NCBI GenBank assembly: GCA_000711775.1
Contig: ARYC01017084.1
Location: forward strand, 1-64,000
Reading direction: 5' to 3'
Origin: Oxytricha trifallax
Lineage: Eukaryota; Ciliophora; Spirotrichea; Sporadotrichida; Oxytrichidae
Length of the DNA: 64,000 bases
Below are positions 23,707-35,299 of the stretch, piece by piece. Position 1 is the first letter of the stretch, and each line of letters begins with the position of its first letter. The notes beneath the pieces are model-generated. The model was not told the DNA's origin. It worked only from the letters and a program-made list of their open reading frames with translations, and did no database searches. A program made the translations under genes and the position numbers.

Positions 23707-26700
23707 TCAGTTCTTTAAAATTCTTCTCGTCACTCTTTTTTGAAGTAAATTACTAACGTTTTGCTTTATTTCCTTCTTTGCGCATTCCCCAGCTTGCTTT
23801 TCAATCATGTTTTGTTGCTTTATTAGCTTTGGATTACCAGTCTCCAAGCATACTTTTGCCACATTTCTCTTCGACAATAACTTTTGTTTATCACTTAACT
23901 TTTCAGACCTCTTGTTAAAATTATTTAGCAGTTAACTACCTTTTATAACTTTAGCAGCCAATTCTTGAGCTGTCTATGATAAATTTTCCAACTTATCTTA
24001 ATAACTATCCTCACTTCAATGGGAGCTACGAATTGAATCCTCCAGAGATTAGTTCATAGGGCTTTCTAGAATTTAGTCAGATTGAACCACTTCAGCCTAA
24101 AGAATACCTTCCTGGAAAATTGTTTTAGTCTTCTAGGCTGATTAAATAGCACTTTGTCCAACATTATCTTGGGAATACTTAGAATATCATTCTCCATTTG
24201 AGAATTGCATTAGTTAGATTATTATCATTTGTTGCCAGAGCCTTCAGATTAATATGAAATTTCGGGAACTTCAGGCTTCAATGCTTTTTACTCCTCACAA
24301 TTCTGGCTCAGCAGTGTTTATAGTTTAGAGAATCTTGTGTGAATTTTATTTTCCAAAAGTTCCTGTTTTATCGAGATAGCTTATTCAACCGTATCCTGCG
24401 ACCCTCCTAGCCATATGAGCTGCCTCCATTGACCTTTGCTTTCTAGTCTTCCTACTCTCCCTATTATCTGATTTGTTGATCATTTTGAGAAAATGTCTGC
24501 TATTATTAAATAAATTCCACCATTAGTTTCAATTTCTCTCGAAGTCTGAAGATCTGTGCCTCTTCCTTACAACTCAGAAAGAAGATAAACCCCAAACCTT
24601 TTGTTTGAATTTTTTACATTAAATTTCAAGGTAGTCATCTGTTTTAGAACTTTTAATGCTCTTAATGCTATAAAACTGAAGCTCTCTAAATTTCTTAAAA
24701 TAATGCTCGATCATTTGACAGGCACCCGCTGCTACAATAACCACAGGAGTTCAAATGGTTTGTTTCATCGATAACTCATATAAGAATTTACAGTATTCCT
24801 GTTGTGAGCTTGTGAAGAGCATGTCTTAGCAATGAATTTATTTTTATCTCCCTTCAATGACTTAAGACCTGGAAACTTTATCTCCTAGCAATCAAATGCA
24901 ACTCTTAAACAAATTTCTTCCTTCTAGGATAATTGCGATCCTGTTAAGCCAACTAAGATAGATGCTTTTCTAAGGTAACATATAGTATCATTCATTTATT
25001 AGGGAGTGTTATCAAAACATTATCCAGTCATATTCGTCTACAACAACGATGCTATCTTCCAACTAAGCGAGAAAGCTTTCGCCATCACAGCAATTTTCAA
25101 AAAACTTTTGAGTCATATAATACACCCCCAGTTTTACTCAAACTGATTGTGATTCACGTTAAGCTTGCTATTAGCAATAATTTTTTAGTATTTTTTGCCA
25201 TCTCGTAGCACCAAATAATCGCTTTTACCAATAATTATAGTGCTTTTATTATGCTATAGTGTGAGGAGGACTGCAAAAGATGAACAAAGTAGAGTCTTGC
25301 CATTACCGATTTCAAAGTTTAAGAATAAGTATTTTCTTTCGGATCATAATATAAAATTTAGTCAAAGTTTTTGTAAAGTTAGGAAGCCAAAGCCAAGTTG
25401 CTTCTCAGGCCCTTAAATGCCTTCATTCTGATTTATATGGCTTTCTTGTATGGCACAACAATAAGTGTCAACGATTTTATTTTATTTATTAAGCTTTTGA
25501 ACTTTCCTATCATCTTATAAAACTGCTAACAAGAAAACTCGTCAACCTTTTTGGGATTTTTTAGAATTTGTTTAATGCAACCTGTGTTGCCATTAATAAG
25601 GTATGCTATAATGTCTGGTATATTCTTTACACCTTTTTCAAGTTATATTGTAACAAATTATTCAACAACCTAAATAATGTTGCTAAGCTTGCCCTACCAG
25701 TTGGGATTTCTTTCCTTAAGCTCTACCGAAACTTGAACGATGAGCAATGAGAAGTTGGACTAATCTATGTAGTCCCATTTCTTTATAAAAATAATACTAT
25801 ATGGTTGATCATTTAATCCAAGTCATTATAAGTGGTTGATTAACTCAATGCGCAAATTTGGACAAAATCTCCAACCACATTAATAGGAATTTCCCTCACT
25901 TACCTCAATCGGCAGTCTTGTTTCAGAACTTAGATAAATGATTTATTTAGACATTGTAAGGTGTTTGGTAAGAGTCTCACAACTTGCGGATCTATCTTGA
26001 AGAGGCAGAATGTCCCTGCCATTAAGGGAATAATTCCAATATTTTTGCTGTCAAGCAACACCAACTCATCTGACAATTTGGAGGAACTTTCAACTTCATT
26101 AATAAAGATGTAATTGGCAAGACCCAGAGTTTATTCTGAATTGGGTCATTAGGCAAGAAAAGTCAAAAAGTTTCGAAGTAAGTCTTCATTTACTTAAATC
26201 AGTTCGTTCCTATAGTATAGCAGCGACTGTACAAACAACCTAGTTTTGACTTGAAGGTCTAGTTTGAGATTCAGATTTAGTTCATGAATAAGGCCAAACA
26301 TGCCATCATAAAAATTAGAAGAGCATGTTGTTTTGAGGCTCATTAAAAATTCGAGCAAGCTTTGACTCTTTCTGAGGCATATTTACTCTAGGAACTAGTA
26401 CCTCTCTTCAGGCTTTAGTAGCATATATTCCCTCAAATAGTTACTCGTGATCTTTGATTAGATTTTAGCTCCGTAATTAGCTTGAGGAGTCTAGCTACTC
26501 TATGCATTGAGTAGATCGGAGGACTTCATACCTTGTTTATTGGTAAGTCCATTCATTTAAGATAAGTAAAAAAACAGCGCTTTAGGAATTTTTGAAGCCT
26601 TTAATTTTCGCTTTCAAAAATTTAGAAATATTTTTCTGAGTCTTGTTTAGTACATACTTGCTTATGAACCTTGGCAAATCTCTAGAGTGTCGAAGTTTTG

Positions 26701-26938
26701 AGAACTCTTCAAGCTCTAATAACCCCTCTATGTTATAATTGTTATTTGGTAGAATCAACTTTGCTTTATCAATAAGATCAGGATACTCAGCTCCTTCGTA
26801 GACGGACTTTCGACCCCTCTATTTAGTAAAGTCTGAAGTAGAGTTTTCTATTAGATTTGGGAGATTAAATGCAGGAGTGTCAACCTATGATAATACCTAA
26901 TTTAATTTAGTTAGAGCTTTCAGGTTTTTTTAATTCAT
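23707..26938 (-). CDS. SecA-like DEAD-motor ATPase of element B
   Basis: Starts MNQKNLKALTKLNQVL (ATG 26938) and ends RVTRRILKN with TGA at 23707-23709, about 1,075 codons. The N-terminal region shares GRKSVYEGAEYPDLIDKAK, LPRFISKYVLNKT and QTLGLANYIFINE with copies A, C and D. The motor region near 24450-25350 has the SecA order (ATP-binding loop, DEYDW-like Walker B, SGS, GRGTD, QIIGRVGR-like), with several breaks. The basic tail again ends in a RVTR motif. It lies head to head with no shared promoter but is convergent with ORF1 (tail to tail, 128 bp apart). Confidence 0.7.
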
Positions 26939-27379
26939 CAGGTTTACTAGGGTAACGGAGACCAGTGAATGTTGCTATTCAAATTCGTTGTTTATGCATT
27001 AGGCAGATGTTTTATTTAATTGGCGGCAAGTTTTTAAATTAAAGTAATAAGAATAATAATCAAACTTATTAAACACTTAATTAAGTCTTAATTAACTTTA
27101 ATAGGCTTAAAACCATAAAAAGGCGCAATTTTAAGATAATAATTGCCATTTAGGAGGGTTCATGTTAAATTTAAGGGCCAAGAGGTTCTGAAACTCTAAA
27201 TTAAAGATAAAAATACTAAAAGAAAAAGATGCAGGTTAGGGTTCAGAGGAAATATTAGGGGTCCACGCTGAAAAAAAATAAAAAAAAAAATTTGCCGGCA
27301 AATATTCTACGAAAATCTTAATTAAAATGTTTAAATAATTAAGAATTATTTAAGATTATTTAAGAAAGTGATCATGAAA

Positions 27380-27690
27380 AAGTAGAAAGTTACGGAATTA
27401 GAAGGATTTCGATATTATATTTGAGGCTAAGCTCCCTAAACCCCTAGATATAGCTACATTCAAAGTTTAAGCAAAACTTTTCGAGGCTAGAAAAATACTT
27501 ATGATTTGATTGACGCTCAATCTACGATCGGATAAGAAGTTTGATACCTAAAGAAAATTGGGAGGCTGATCAAAAGAGATGTTATCTATTTAAATTTTCC
27601 AACAATAAAATAGATAGTTTATAATTATATTTAGCGAAGGAATGGTCAAATCCTCAGATTCATACTAGGAGTTCATAAATCACCTATTAT
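27380..27690 (+). pseudogene. Degraded terminal ORF of element B
   Basis: Coding texture in short overlapping frames (for example FEAKLPKPLDIATFKVQAKL and KENWEADQKRCYLFKFSNNK) between the SecA-like start and the right end. It occupies the same place as similar weak ORFs in C (about 49900-50200) and D (61538-62110). It is too broken to name. Confidence 0.25.
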
Positions 27691-27759
27691 TTATTTTCTA
27701 AAAGCTTTCTAATCAATGTACTTTGAATATTAAAATTTGTATATCAATATAAATGCCAT

Positions 27760-27784
27760 CTTACACTTAAAAAATTTTACCTTA
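27760..27784 (-). repeat. Right terminal repeat of element B
   Basis: Reverse complement reads TAAGGTAAAATTTTTTAAGT, matching 17628 onward. Confidence 0.75.
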
Positions 27785-29011
27785 GTTAAGAATAAATAAA
27801 TACATTATATAATTTCTGATATGAAGAAGAAAAATGATATAAGTTATTATATTTTGGTCCACAAATATTATAATAACTTATAAATATACTAAAAACATAA
27901 TAATATTTCAAAATACTACTATTACGCTTTGTGTTGATTATGACTGAGTTTAAAACGAATCTCCTATTCTATAAATTCCAACAATTCGATTTTGATTGTA
28001 AGATTAAATATAATATTAAAGCATTATTAATATACTCTAAATTTATTTTTTTAACCAGAAAGTAGTGATAATATTGTGAATCGTTTTAATTAAGATAATG
28101 TTATTAATGATTACAGTTAAAAACAAAGAGTTATCAATAATTTAATGAATAAAAATAAGTAGATACTTGAAACTATTCAGTATTTTTATTCTAAAAATAA
28201 TGATGATTAAAATTTCAAAATTAGTTTTCTTTGATTCCAATGTTTTTTAATCATAAAACATTCTTTAGTCATGTTTAATCAATGGATAATACAAAAAATT
28301 TGCAAATCAAAGAAATAATGCAGAAACGAAAATCAAAATTAAATTATGGAAATAAAGCTATTTAACAGCCTCGCATTTAATTAGTTAATAAACAACTCCC
28401 CTTTTGAATAATAAGTTCTTGATAAACTCATAATATTTTTATAATTAAATTCTATTCTGAATAATTGGATTGAAAGCTGCCTATGTAAATTATTTTTTAA
28501 TGATATTTGATTCATGATAATTATACTGCTTATACAAATTCTCTTTCTATAATTTCACATTCAGGTCTACAAATCATTCCTTGTTAAAGACCAACAGGCA
28601 TGTAAATTTAAGGAGCTTATAATTGCAGTATTAATTAATCTACAAAATAAACAATAAGAATGAGTGAAATACGACTACATATTAATACCTATAGTCACAC
28701 CATCACCGGATTATGTTTTAAACTCATGCTATTTTTCATTTACAATTTACAGATGCTTTTGATTTGATGTTACTGTAATTTACTGGTAGAATTGATTAAG
28801 CATGCTAAAACTTTTATTGATGAGAATATATTAACAATTTCAAAAATATTTCACTGATAAAATAATTGACTCTTAATTGTTGCCACATAATTTATGCAAT
28901 ATATGTAAAAACAATTAAACACTTATGCAGATTATACATAAGTTAACTTGTAAAGAATTAAATATTTCAGACTGAAGCTTAAGAGTTAAATATAACAAAA
29001 ATATAATATGG
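27785..29011. other. AT-rich spacer
   Basis: No gene, repeat or RNA recognised between element B and the fold-back element. Confidence 0.5.
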
Positions 29012-29019
29012 AAAAATTA

Positions 29020-29488
29020 GGGTAATATCCACCTGGCGGGGGCAGATAAAATGTATTATCAAATTTTATATTATAGTATAAATGACAAAAACATTAAAAT
29101 AATTTAAAAACTTAATAATAAAATCATTAAGGTTACTTATGATAATTTTAAGAAGTATAAAGAACCTATTTAATATTTTAAATCTACATTAACTAGCAAA
29201 CAATAATAAGTTTAAGTTAGATACAAAATTATGCGTTTTTTAATTGAATATGATATTTGTAATTTTATGCTATTTTTTCTGTATTATCTAACTTAAACTT
29301 ATTATTGTTTGCTAGTTAATGTAGATTTAAAATATTAAATAGGTTCTTTATACTTCTTAAAATTATCATAAGTAACCTTAATGATTTTATTATTAAGTTT
29401 TTAAATTATTTTAATGTTTTTGTCATTTATACTATAATATAAAATTTGATAATACATTTTATCTGCCCCCGCCGGGTGGATATTACCC
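29020..29488. mobile_element. Fold-back MITE with 8-bp target duplication
   Basis: 469 bp, almost entirely two ~205-bp inverted arms around a ~50-bp loop (about 29225-29275). Ends are GGGTAATATCCACCTGGCGG and its complement. It is flanked by perfect direct copies of AAAAATTA (29012-29019 and 29489-29496), an apparent 8-bp target duplication. No coding capacity; the mobilising enzyme is not in the window. An 8-bp duplication would suit hAT-like transposition and not the Tc1 type. Confidence 0.85.
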
Positions 29489-29496
29489 AAAAATTA

Positions 29497-30175
29497 CTAA
29501 TTAAATGATGTATAAATGTTCATTCGTATTATTTATAATTATATACAGTAAATATTACAGATTAACTTAGCTATGTTTTTAATACAAAATTATACACTAT
29601 CTCATAGGGTTATCATTACTTAAACTGAGAGTATCTGAAATCATTTTCTTTTAGTATCAATAGAGAATCTACAACATAAACAAAAGGAACTATGAAGTTT
29701 GACACCAATACAGATTGAGTTATTAATTGAAGCTTTTTGAATATATGTTTTAAATTGTTTTATTACTATATTATTTCTATTAAATATGATATTTAACTTG
29801 ATAAATATATATATATTGATCAGTACTAAAAATTGTGCCTAGTTCTACTTCGTTGGCAGCTCTTTTCTAGAATAACTACGGTTGGTTTAAACATATTTAT
29901 TACTCTTTCTTGCTAAAAGTGGCTGCTTCTTGAAAGTTTCAATAATTTATTCCTAATTTTACCTCGCTCTAGCCTAAAATGTTCTTTCTCAATCAGAAAG
30001 CTAAATTTTACTAGGGAAATATATATGCATATATTATTTTAAAATTGATTATTAACTTAATAAGTTAATAGGTAGACGTTTATTGAAATAGTGATGAGAA
30101 ATCAGAAATGATACACTTTCCGTGTCGCCAGTCGTACAACCAAAGTTAAGAGCCCCATGTCAGCTATTAAGGATA
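29497..30175. other. AT-rich spacer
   Basis: No gene seen. GC content rises from about 30080 onward, where the next coding island begins. Confidence 0.4.
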
Positions 30176-30844
30176 ATGAATGCATTTATTAATAAATTGG
30201 GCCACTACTGTTAGATCCTTCAAAGATAAAAGATCATTTACTGTGCTAAAAATGGACTCCTTCATCATGAGTATACCTACCACTATTCTAACCTATTAGC
30301 TAGGTCCCTTGATGAAATCTAAATGTTTACTACTTCTTTAGAAAACTTTTAGAAGTTAGAGAAGAATAACTAATAAAAACAACAGGAGACACCTACTCCT
30401 CTTCAAAAAAGTTATCAAGATTAGATATTCCCTCAATCCTCAATACAAAATAATAAAACCTATAATATTTTCTCCTGGGAATATATTCAAAAATTCCGAC
30501 TTCCCAAAGCTAGTCTTTAACTACCTATTTAATAAGAAAATTTGTGGATATATCAAAACAAGGCCTAACTTGAATAGAAGCAAATATTTCCATAAACTTA
30601 TGACTCCTAAATACTTAATAGCTATAACAATAGATTCCTTCCTACTACATAACAGGGTAAATAAATCAAAAATAACCCTCCCCTTCTCCAATCAAAATCT
30701 TAAACTTAAATCTCAATTGTTTCACTTATAAGATATTAATTCTGCTTCTTCTCTGAAAACCCTAAAACCTGCTCAACAAAACCCCTTTAACTTGTTTTTC
30801 CTAACTCACTATTAAATAGGAAAAACAAATTTTAATAAGGATGA
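30176..30844 (+). CDS. Hypothetical Q/N-rich coding segment, first frame
   Basis: 222 codons from ATG 30176 to TGA 30842-30844, with TAA/TAG as Gln. Rich in Gln, Asn, Lys and Ser, with Pro in the middle (TPTPLQKSYQDQIFPQ). The plus strand is markedly richer in C than G, unlike the spacer. A second open segment follows at once in another frame (30867-31337), so both may be parts of one gene split by a frame change, an intron or an eliminated sequence. No family recognised. Confidence 0.45.
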
Positions 30845-30866
30845 CGCACCTCAAAACTAAATATGA

Positions 30867-31337
30867 GTGTAACAGACCTCTCTCAAAACAATAATTTTTG
30901 ACCAAATTCAAAGTAAATAATTATTAAGTCATACACCATAGCACAACTCAGAGAATATAACAGATGACACTCTCATTCAAAATAGACAATATCTTCAGTC
31001 ACAGAATGAACTCATCAATGACAAAAAAGAAGATACTATTAATACTTAAGGAGGACTATAAATCTGGCAATATGATAAAAATACATCTCGAATCACAATA
31101 GAAATTACAAAAAATGTCGAAAGCCTGATCAGATCCACATCAGAATCTAGTAATTAGAACAAAAACTAAGAAATCTTATTAATGTTTTAACATAAAATAT
31201 ATTATAGTAATTAATCAAACCACTAGATTCATAATGATGACGAACAAATTCGAAACTTGAGCAAGAAAATTTGTAGCACTTAAAATGCCTTTTCTCCATA
31301 TAGACATATGCTACATAAAAGAGTAAATAGTTTTTGA
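30867..31337 (+). CDS. Hypothetical Q/N-rich coding segment, second frame
   Basis: 156 codons between TGA codons, with strong coding texture (NITDDTLIQNRQYLQSQNEL, then ITIEITKNVESLIRS) and the end HMLHKRVNSF, TGA 31335-31337. No start codon is evident, which fits its being the 3' part of the gene that begins at 30176. Product unknown. Confidence 0.45.
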
Positions 31338-31425
31338 ATTTGAAAGTTGTAGAAATGAAATTTAAATTTGAATTATTATGAAATTATTATTAATATTTGG
31401 TTGCTAGTCAATTAATATACAAAGT

Positions 31426-31427
<2 letters not shown>

Positions 31428-31457
<30 letters not shown>
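31428..31457. repeat. (AT)n microsatellite
   Basis: About 15 AT units just before the GC-rich gene region. Confidence 0.9.
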
Positions 31458-31572
31458 AGGGCTTCCATCACAAATCAACTAGCAACCAAATTTTTAGAGT
31501 GAGTATTTAAGTATTTTAATATATTAAATCAGACTTAAAAATTATTCATTCTAGCTGTTGCACTGAGACTCC

Positions 31573-31990
31573 ATGCATAAGACATAGCCCTACAAGTAGG
31601 ACCACTACGAGCCGCCTCTGACCTCGCCCTCAGTGCAGCTGTCGCCCTCCGTGCTGCCGCCAGGGATGGACATTGAGATGGGCGAAGAGCCTACGATGGG
31701 ATGGTGGGAGCTGGCCCCGAAGATTGCATGTCTACTGTAAAGCATCTCCCTCAGAGAGCACTACATTCAAAGCTTCGTCTAGATCATGAAGACCCTCTTC
31801 AACGAACACACAGTCAATCACCACTGGGTACACATTTAGAAGGAGATTGAACGCCATACTGGAAAGCAGAGCCTTGAGCTTGCATTGAGGACGCCAATCG
31901 AGAAAGAAGGGGACCCTATAGGAGCCTTAGATCCTGCGCTTGGTGATAAGAAGCAATCAGAGTCGTTGAAGGGCGTGCCCAAGGTCAGAG
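31573..31990 (+). CDS. GC-rich gene region, segment X
   Basis: Opens at ATG 31573 after an in-frame TGA. Pro/Ser-rich start (PLTSPSVQLSPSVLPPGM), then MGWWELAPKIACLLQS, HYIQSFVQIMKTLFNEH and HIQKEIERHTGKQSLELALR. Third codon positions are mostly G or C, in sharp contrast with the rest of the window. Coding texture ends near KGVPK at about 31985. It may be part of the same gene as the following segments or a separate gene. No family recognised. Confidence 0.5.
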
Positions 31991-32084
31991 GTGGGGGCCC
32001 TATTTAATACCTACGTTAAAACTAAATCAAACAGACTACGATTAACAAGCACATGTTCTCTTCACTCTAATTGGAATTCACGCA

Positions 32085-32318
32085 AACGAATCACTCGCCC
32101 TCAGTACTGTCCTTTGATGGATGTGCAGATCCATCTGAAGGAGTGTCATCATGGGGTGGTGACTTACCTTATAATAAGAGAGACATTAAGAGACCCCAAA
32201 TACCTTGTTATAGAGGTCCTCTCGATCAACTGCACTGTCCCCACCATGACCTGGTCCCTCCTGATGTACTATACAAAGGGGTTTAAGCACTCAAATCATC
32301 TGCATGACTTACATTTCG
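32085..32318 (+). CDS. GC-rich gene, segment 2 (ORF1-like middle part)
   Basis: GC3-rich frame reading PQYCPLMDVQIHLKECHHG, VVTYLIIRETLRDPKYL and INCTVP. It lines up with ORF1 of element C between the LTQDC signature and exon 2 (YTNIYFLKSIINSDKNV ... LYTVP). It is probably a piece of a host or domesticated gene of the ORF1/TBE-small-ORF family. Its boundaries are inferred from where the homology and GC-rich codon use stop. Confidence 0.5.
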
Positions 32319-32385
32319 TTCACCCTTTAGAATTGCACTTAGGAAATAAGAGTTGATTTGCTTGAGGCTTGGCAGAGTGCGCCAC

Positions 32386-32472
32386 GCAGTCCTGCGTGAG
32401 AAAGAGATACAGATCCCGCTTGCTGTTGAGCTTGGTCTGCACTTCCAGGTAGTTCAGTTGCAATTACGACAT
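32386..32472 (-). CDS. GC-rich gene, segment 1: inverted N-terminal piece
   Basis: On the minus strand, ATG 32472 gives MSQLQLNYLEVQTKLNSK followed by RDLYLFLTQDC, the clear counterpart of the ORF1 start (VNQIRQKVGSKKELYDFLTQDC in copy C). The next pieces of the homology (segment 2 upstream, segments 3-4 downstream) lie on the plus strand. The N-terminus is therefore inverted and out of order, as in scrambled spirotrich genes. Confidence 0.5.
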
Positions 32473-32636
32473 CGATTTCGCTAATAAGATTATCTACTAA
32501 CTAAGAGATTCGTGAAAATTTGTCAGATTGACACAGGACTCTTGAGCCTCCCTAACAGTAAAATTATTTGTAATACTATACTTCTTATAGTAACAATGAG
32601 ATTCCGCTGAGCCGCTTGCAGACCCCTTTGGAGGAA

Positions 32637-33075
32637 GGAGCCCTCCCGGCAGAGGAAAAGCACTACATTTACAGGGCAAGGGCACTCCCCAATGGGTTTT
32701 GGGGCAACAACTGGGCAGTTATATCAAAGATCTGGCTGTGCAAATATCGCGCATGGACATGCTCTGGCTCCCACAGGAGTACCTGCGGGCCTTAATAGCC
32801 GCCCTAAACCACTTGGGCCTCGAGAATGTCTGATTTAACGATGGAATTTTTGAAATCTTAAAGTAATTTGGGGGGAACACAAAGGCCTTTTTCCAAATTC
32901 TGATGCTTGATTATCTCGGCCCCTGCGAAAGATGTCTGAGTCGGAACTTCCACCGTTGTGAGATAAACTGAGGTGGTTCGAGTGGTGCCACTGACCGCCC
33001 GCCGGGCTCGAATTTAACCCCCTTATCGACTGCAATACATTTTTCAAAAATAACCTTTTTGCAAATATCAAAAGT
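32637..33075 (+). CDS. GC-rich gene, segment 3
   Basis: Reads TPQWVLGQQLGSYIKDLA then MDMLWLPQEYLRALIAAL and NHLGLENV. Position by position this follows ORF1 exon 2 (VPQIEGLTADDFIKFAE ... DWIHLDKRWICDVLMSLDREG). In the 3' half the correct frame is less clear (DKLRWFEWCHQPPAGLEF is one candidate). A 39-nt intron-like GTAAGT...TTTTAG lies at about 33074-33112. Segment 2 ends ...TVP and this one begins TPQ, and both carry a CCC trinucleotide that could serve as the joint. Confidence 0.5.
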
Positions 33076-33112
33076 AAGTACCCCCTTCCCCAGATTTACT
33101 TGTCCCTTTTAG

Positions 33113-33810
33113 TGCAGAGTAGATGATGAGACTAACTCAGGGAGATCGAGGCAAAGGGTGTCCGCTACATCAAAGGGGAGAGGGCCCGCGAGGCAAAGCG
33201 ATTGAAGGCGTCAGAGACACAGAGTCAATACGTGAGCGTGGAGGAGTCCGAGTAGATCGAGCAGTTGCTTCAGACCAAGGAGAAGCTCGACCTAATCTTC
33301 AAGTACATTCAGGAGCTTGAGACACATGAGGAGCTGCCCAGATACGAGAAACTGATGAAGGCTACCAGGGCACCCCCCAACCATCAAGAGGCGGTGATCA
33401 TGGCCTGGCACTGGCATATTGCGACACAGCCACGAGGAAACCTCCAGCACTTCAAGCAGGACCTCAAGGACGACTACAAGAGGATGAAGCCCAAGGCATG
33501 GAACCAGCTCACCAAACATCAGAAGCTCCAGAAGAAGCAGGACATGCTGCAGATCATGATCGACACCTCCGAGGACCAGATAGGCGATCATCTCAAGGCC
33601 CTCTACACTGCCTGCCCGCTCCTACCCATCACCGTGCTCACCAGACTCATGAACGAAAGCACCAGTCGCGAGGTGCAGAAGCTCAAGTAGTGGCACACCG
33701 AGCACATCGCCCCCGTGGCCGCCAAGATCAGGAAGGGAAAACAATCCCAGGAGTTCGTTGAATTTGTGGAGCCCCTCATCAAAGAGATTACCAGAGAGTT
33801 CAAAAAGTGA
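33113..33810 (+). CDS. GC-rich gene, segment 4: charged helical C-terminus
   Basis: Open for about 225 codons to TGA 33808-33810 with strongly GC-ending codons. Helical and charged: LREIEAKGVRYIKGERAREA, VEESEQIEQLLQTKEKLDL, QKLQKKQDMLQIMIDTSEDQ, and the end EFVEFVEPLIKEITREFKK. It fits the C-terminal part of the gene made of segments 1-3. GC content of about 55% is exceptional here and suggests strong expression-related codon bias or foreign origin. Function unknown. Confidence 0.6.
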
Positions 33811-33902
33811 AGATTTAGTATTTGAGTAATTTAATTAATTAAAGCATTTGGTTTGTATTTGATTTTCATTTCTCCATATTTTCACAATCTTTTACTAAAT
33901 AG

Positions 33903-34052
33903 GTCAAGTCCCTCGAATTTTCTTTGGAAAATTCTGCTAACTCTGAGGAAAATCTCCCATCACCTAATAATATGTTGCCAAATGAAGGGATTCGAATTAA
34001 AATCAGCAGAACAAAGAGAACAAAATTTATCAAAAAGAAGAAGAGGAAGTGA
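33903..34052 (+). CDS. Short 3'-terminal coding island with basic tail
   Basis: 50 codons following an AG acceptor-like ...ACTAAATAG: VKSLEFSLENSANSEENLPS, then a basic end KISRTKRTKFIKKKKRK and TGA 34050-34052. The tail looks like a nuclear localisation signal. It is probably the last exon or macronuclear-destined segment of an otherwise absent gene. Confidence 0.4.
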   Translation, partial: VKSLEFSLENSANSEENLPSPNNMLPNEGIRIKISRTKRTKFIKKKKRK

Positions 34053-34161
34053 AGCAGAGCAGTAGTCAAGGTTTTGCATGATAGCACCATTAATATAAAA
34101 GGGCTTGTCCCTTATATATTATCATAAATTTCGATCGGGGGTTCCCAGAGAACTTAATGTG

Positions 34162-34205
34162 ATCTTATTATTATTATTATTGTTATTATTATTATTATTA
34201 TTATT
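34162..34205. repeat. (ATT)n microsatellite
   Basis: About 14 ATT units with one interruption. Confidence 0.9.
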
Positions 34206-34711
34206 TTAAAATTGTTACATTTTATTGAGTTTGCTCTAAAATCTATGAGAGAAATTGTTTATATTCTCAATTTAACAAGTTTTATTGAAATTAATATGAT
34301 TTCCAATCAATCTAATGAGAGAAATAATATAATTGTTTTAATAAGTCAATATGTTTTTTATTTATATCTGAAGTTTATTAACCAATTTATAAGAATTAGG
34401 AATAATTTCTTCTATAGAAACATTTGATAATTAATATATAATAAACAGACAAATATATAAGCTAATGGTTTTTATAATATTTACAATTAAAGTTTGTAAA
34501 TTTGTTATTTTTACTTATTATTGGATAATCTTATTCAAGAAAAAACTCTCACTCTACTATAATAATTAACATGAGTATAATTCATTAAAAGAATATATTG
34601 AAACAATTACAGTGATATTATATTAAGTTTACATAAAATTAAAGGATGTTTCAATCTTTTAAATAATAATTATATTGTAATATTTCTTAATAATACATTA
34701 AAAAATCAAAA

Positions 34712-34909
34712 AGTGGAGCGCATGAAAAAAGAGCAGTGCCTATTGGAGATGGAGCAATTGATGTCAACATGATTACTGTTGCACATATTGAATCCCACTC
34801 ATTCAGACGCTGTGGTTGGCTGTTCTTCCAAGAAACTGACAGATCGGTTTCAACTGGTGTCAACACTAAACTTGTTTCAACTGCAACTAAGAAAGAAATG
34901 GCTAAGTTA
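34712..34909 (+). CDS. Isolated coding island (65 codons)
   Basis: Reads GAHEKRAVPIGDGAIDVNMI, ESHSFRRCGWLFFQETDR and VSTATKKEMAKL with raised GC content. It is sharply bounded on both sides by >80% AT sequence with no coding texture. No start, and no stop before the spacer, so it looks like an internal macronuclear-destined segment. Product unknown. Confidence 0.4.
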
Positions 34910-35299
34910 TAAATTAATAAAAATTATTTTATTACTTTGGCATATTTATAATTCTGTCAACTATATAGTACGGTCTTTTATTTATAGAGATTATTTTGAG
35001 ATTAAGTTTTTTATAAATTAGTGACCCAATTTAATTATTAATCTATACTTTAAATTCCTTACTAATCTTATCTTTTCTAATATTATTTTTCATATAAAAT
35101 GAATGTAAGAATATTTATATTTTATTTAATTATAAGTTGGTTAAATATTAAATCTGTAAGCATTCCCCTTTAATGAAATATATAATAAAGCATATTACTT
35201 TATTGATAATATCAGCCTTTTTTGAATAATAAAATATAGTAGTAGTAAAATACTTTAGTAAAATACAAAATAAATCGATAGTCACTTTTCTGAAAAATA

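Larger units (their letters stand above)
17628..27784. mobile_element. Element B: 10.2-kb SecA/MT-A70/DD34E mobile element
   Basis: Bounded by inverted ends beginning TAAGGTAAAATTTTTT (17628-17653) and its reverse complement (about 27760-27784). Gene order left to right: MT-A70 methyltransferase (minus), palindromic GC cluster, DD34E transposase (minus), ORF1 (plus), SecA-like ATPase (minus), a degraded small ORF (plus). The order, orientation and spacing match element C closely, and the ends are variants of the C ends. Several genes show decay. Confidence 0.8.

Noticed and set aside
33123-33803. Alternative open frames on both strands in the GC-rich gene
   Set aside because: High GC removes stop codons in all frames; only the frame ending at 33810 has protein-like composition and matches the expected C-terminal position.
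20209-34205. Possible CRISPR or satellite arrays at the AT/ATT tracts
   Set aside because: They are simple microsatellites without spacers or longer repeat units.
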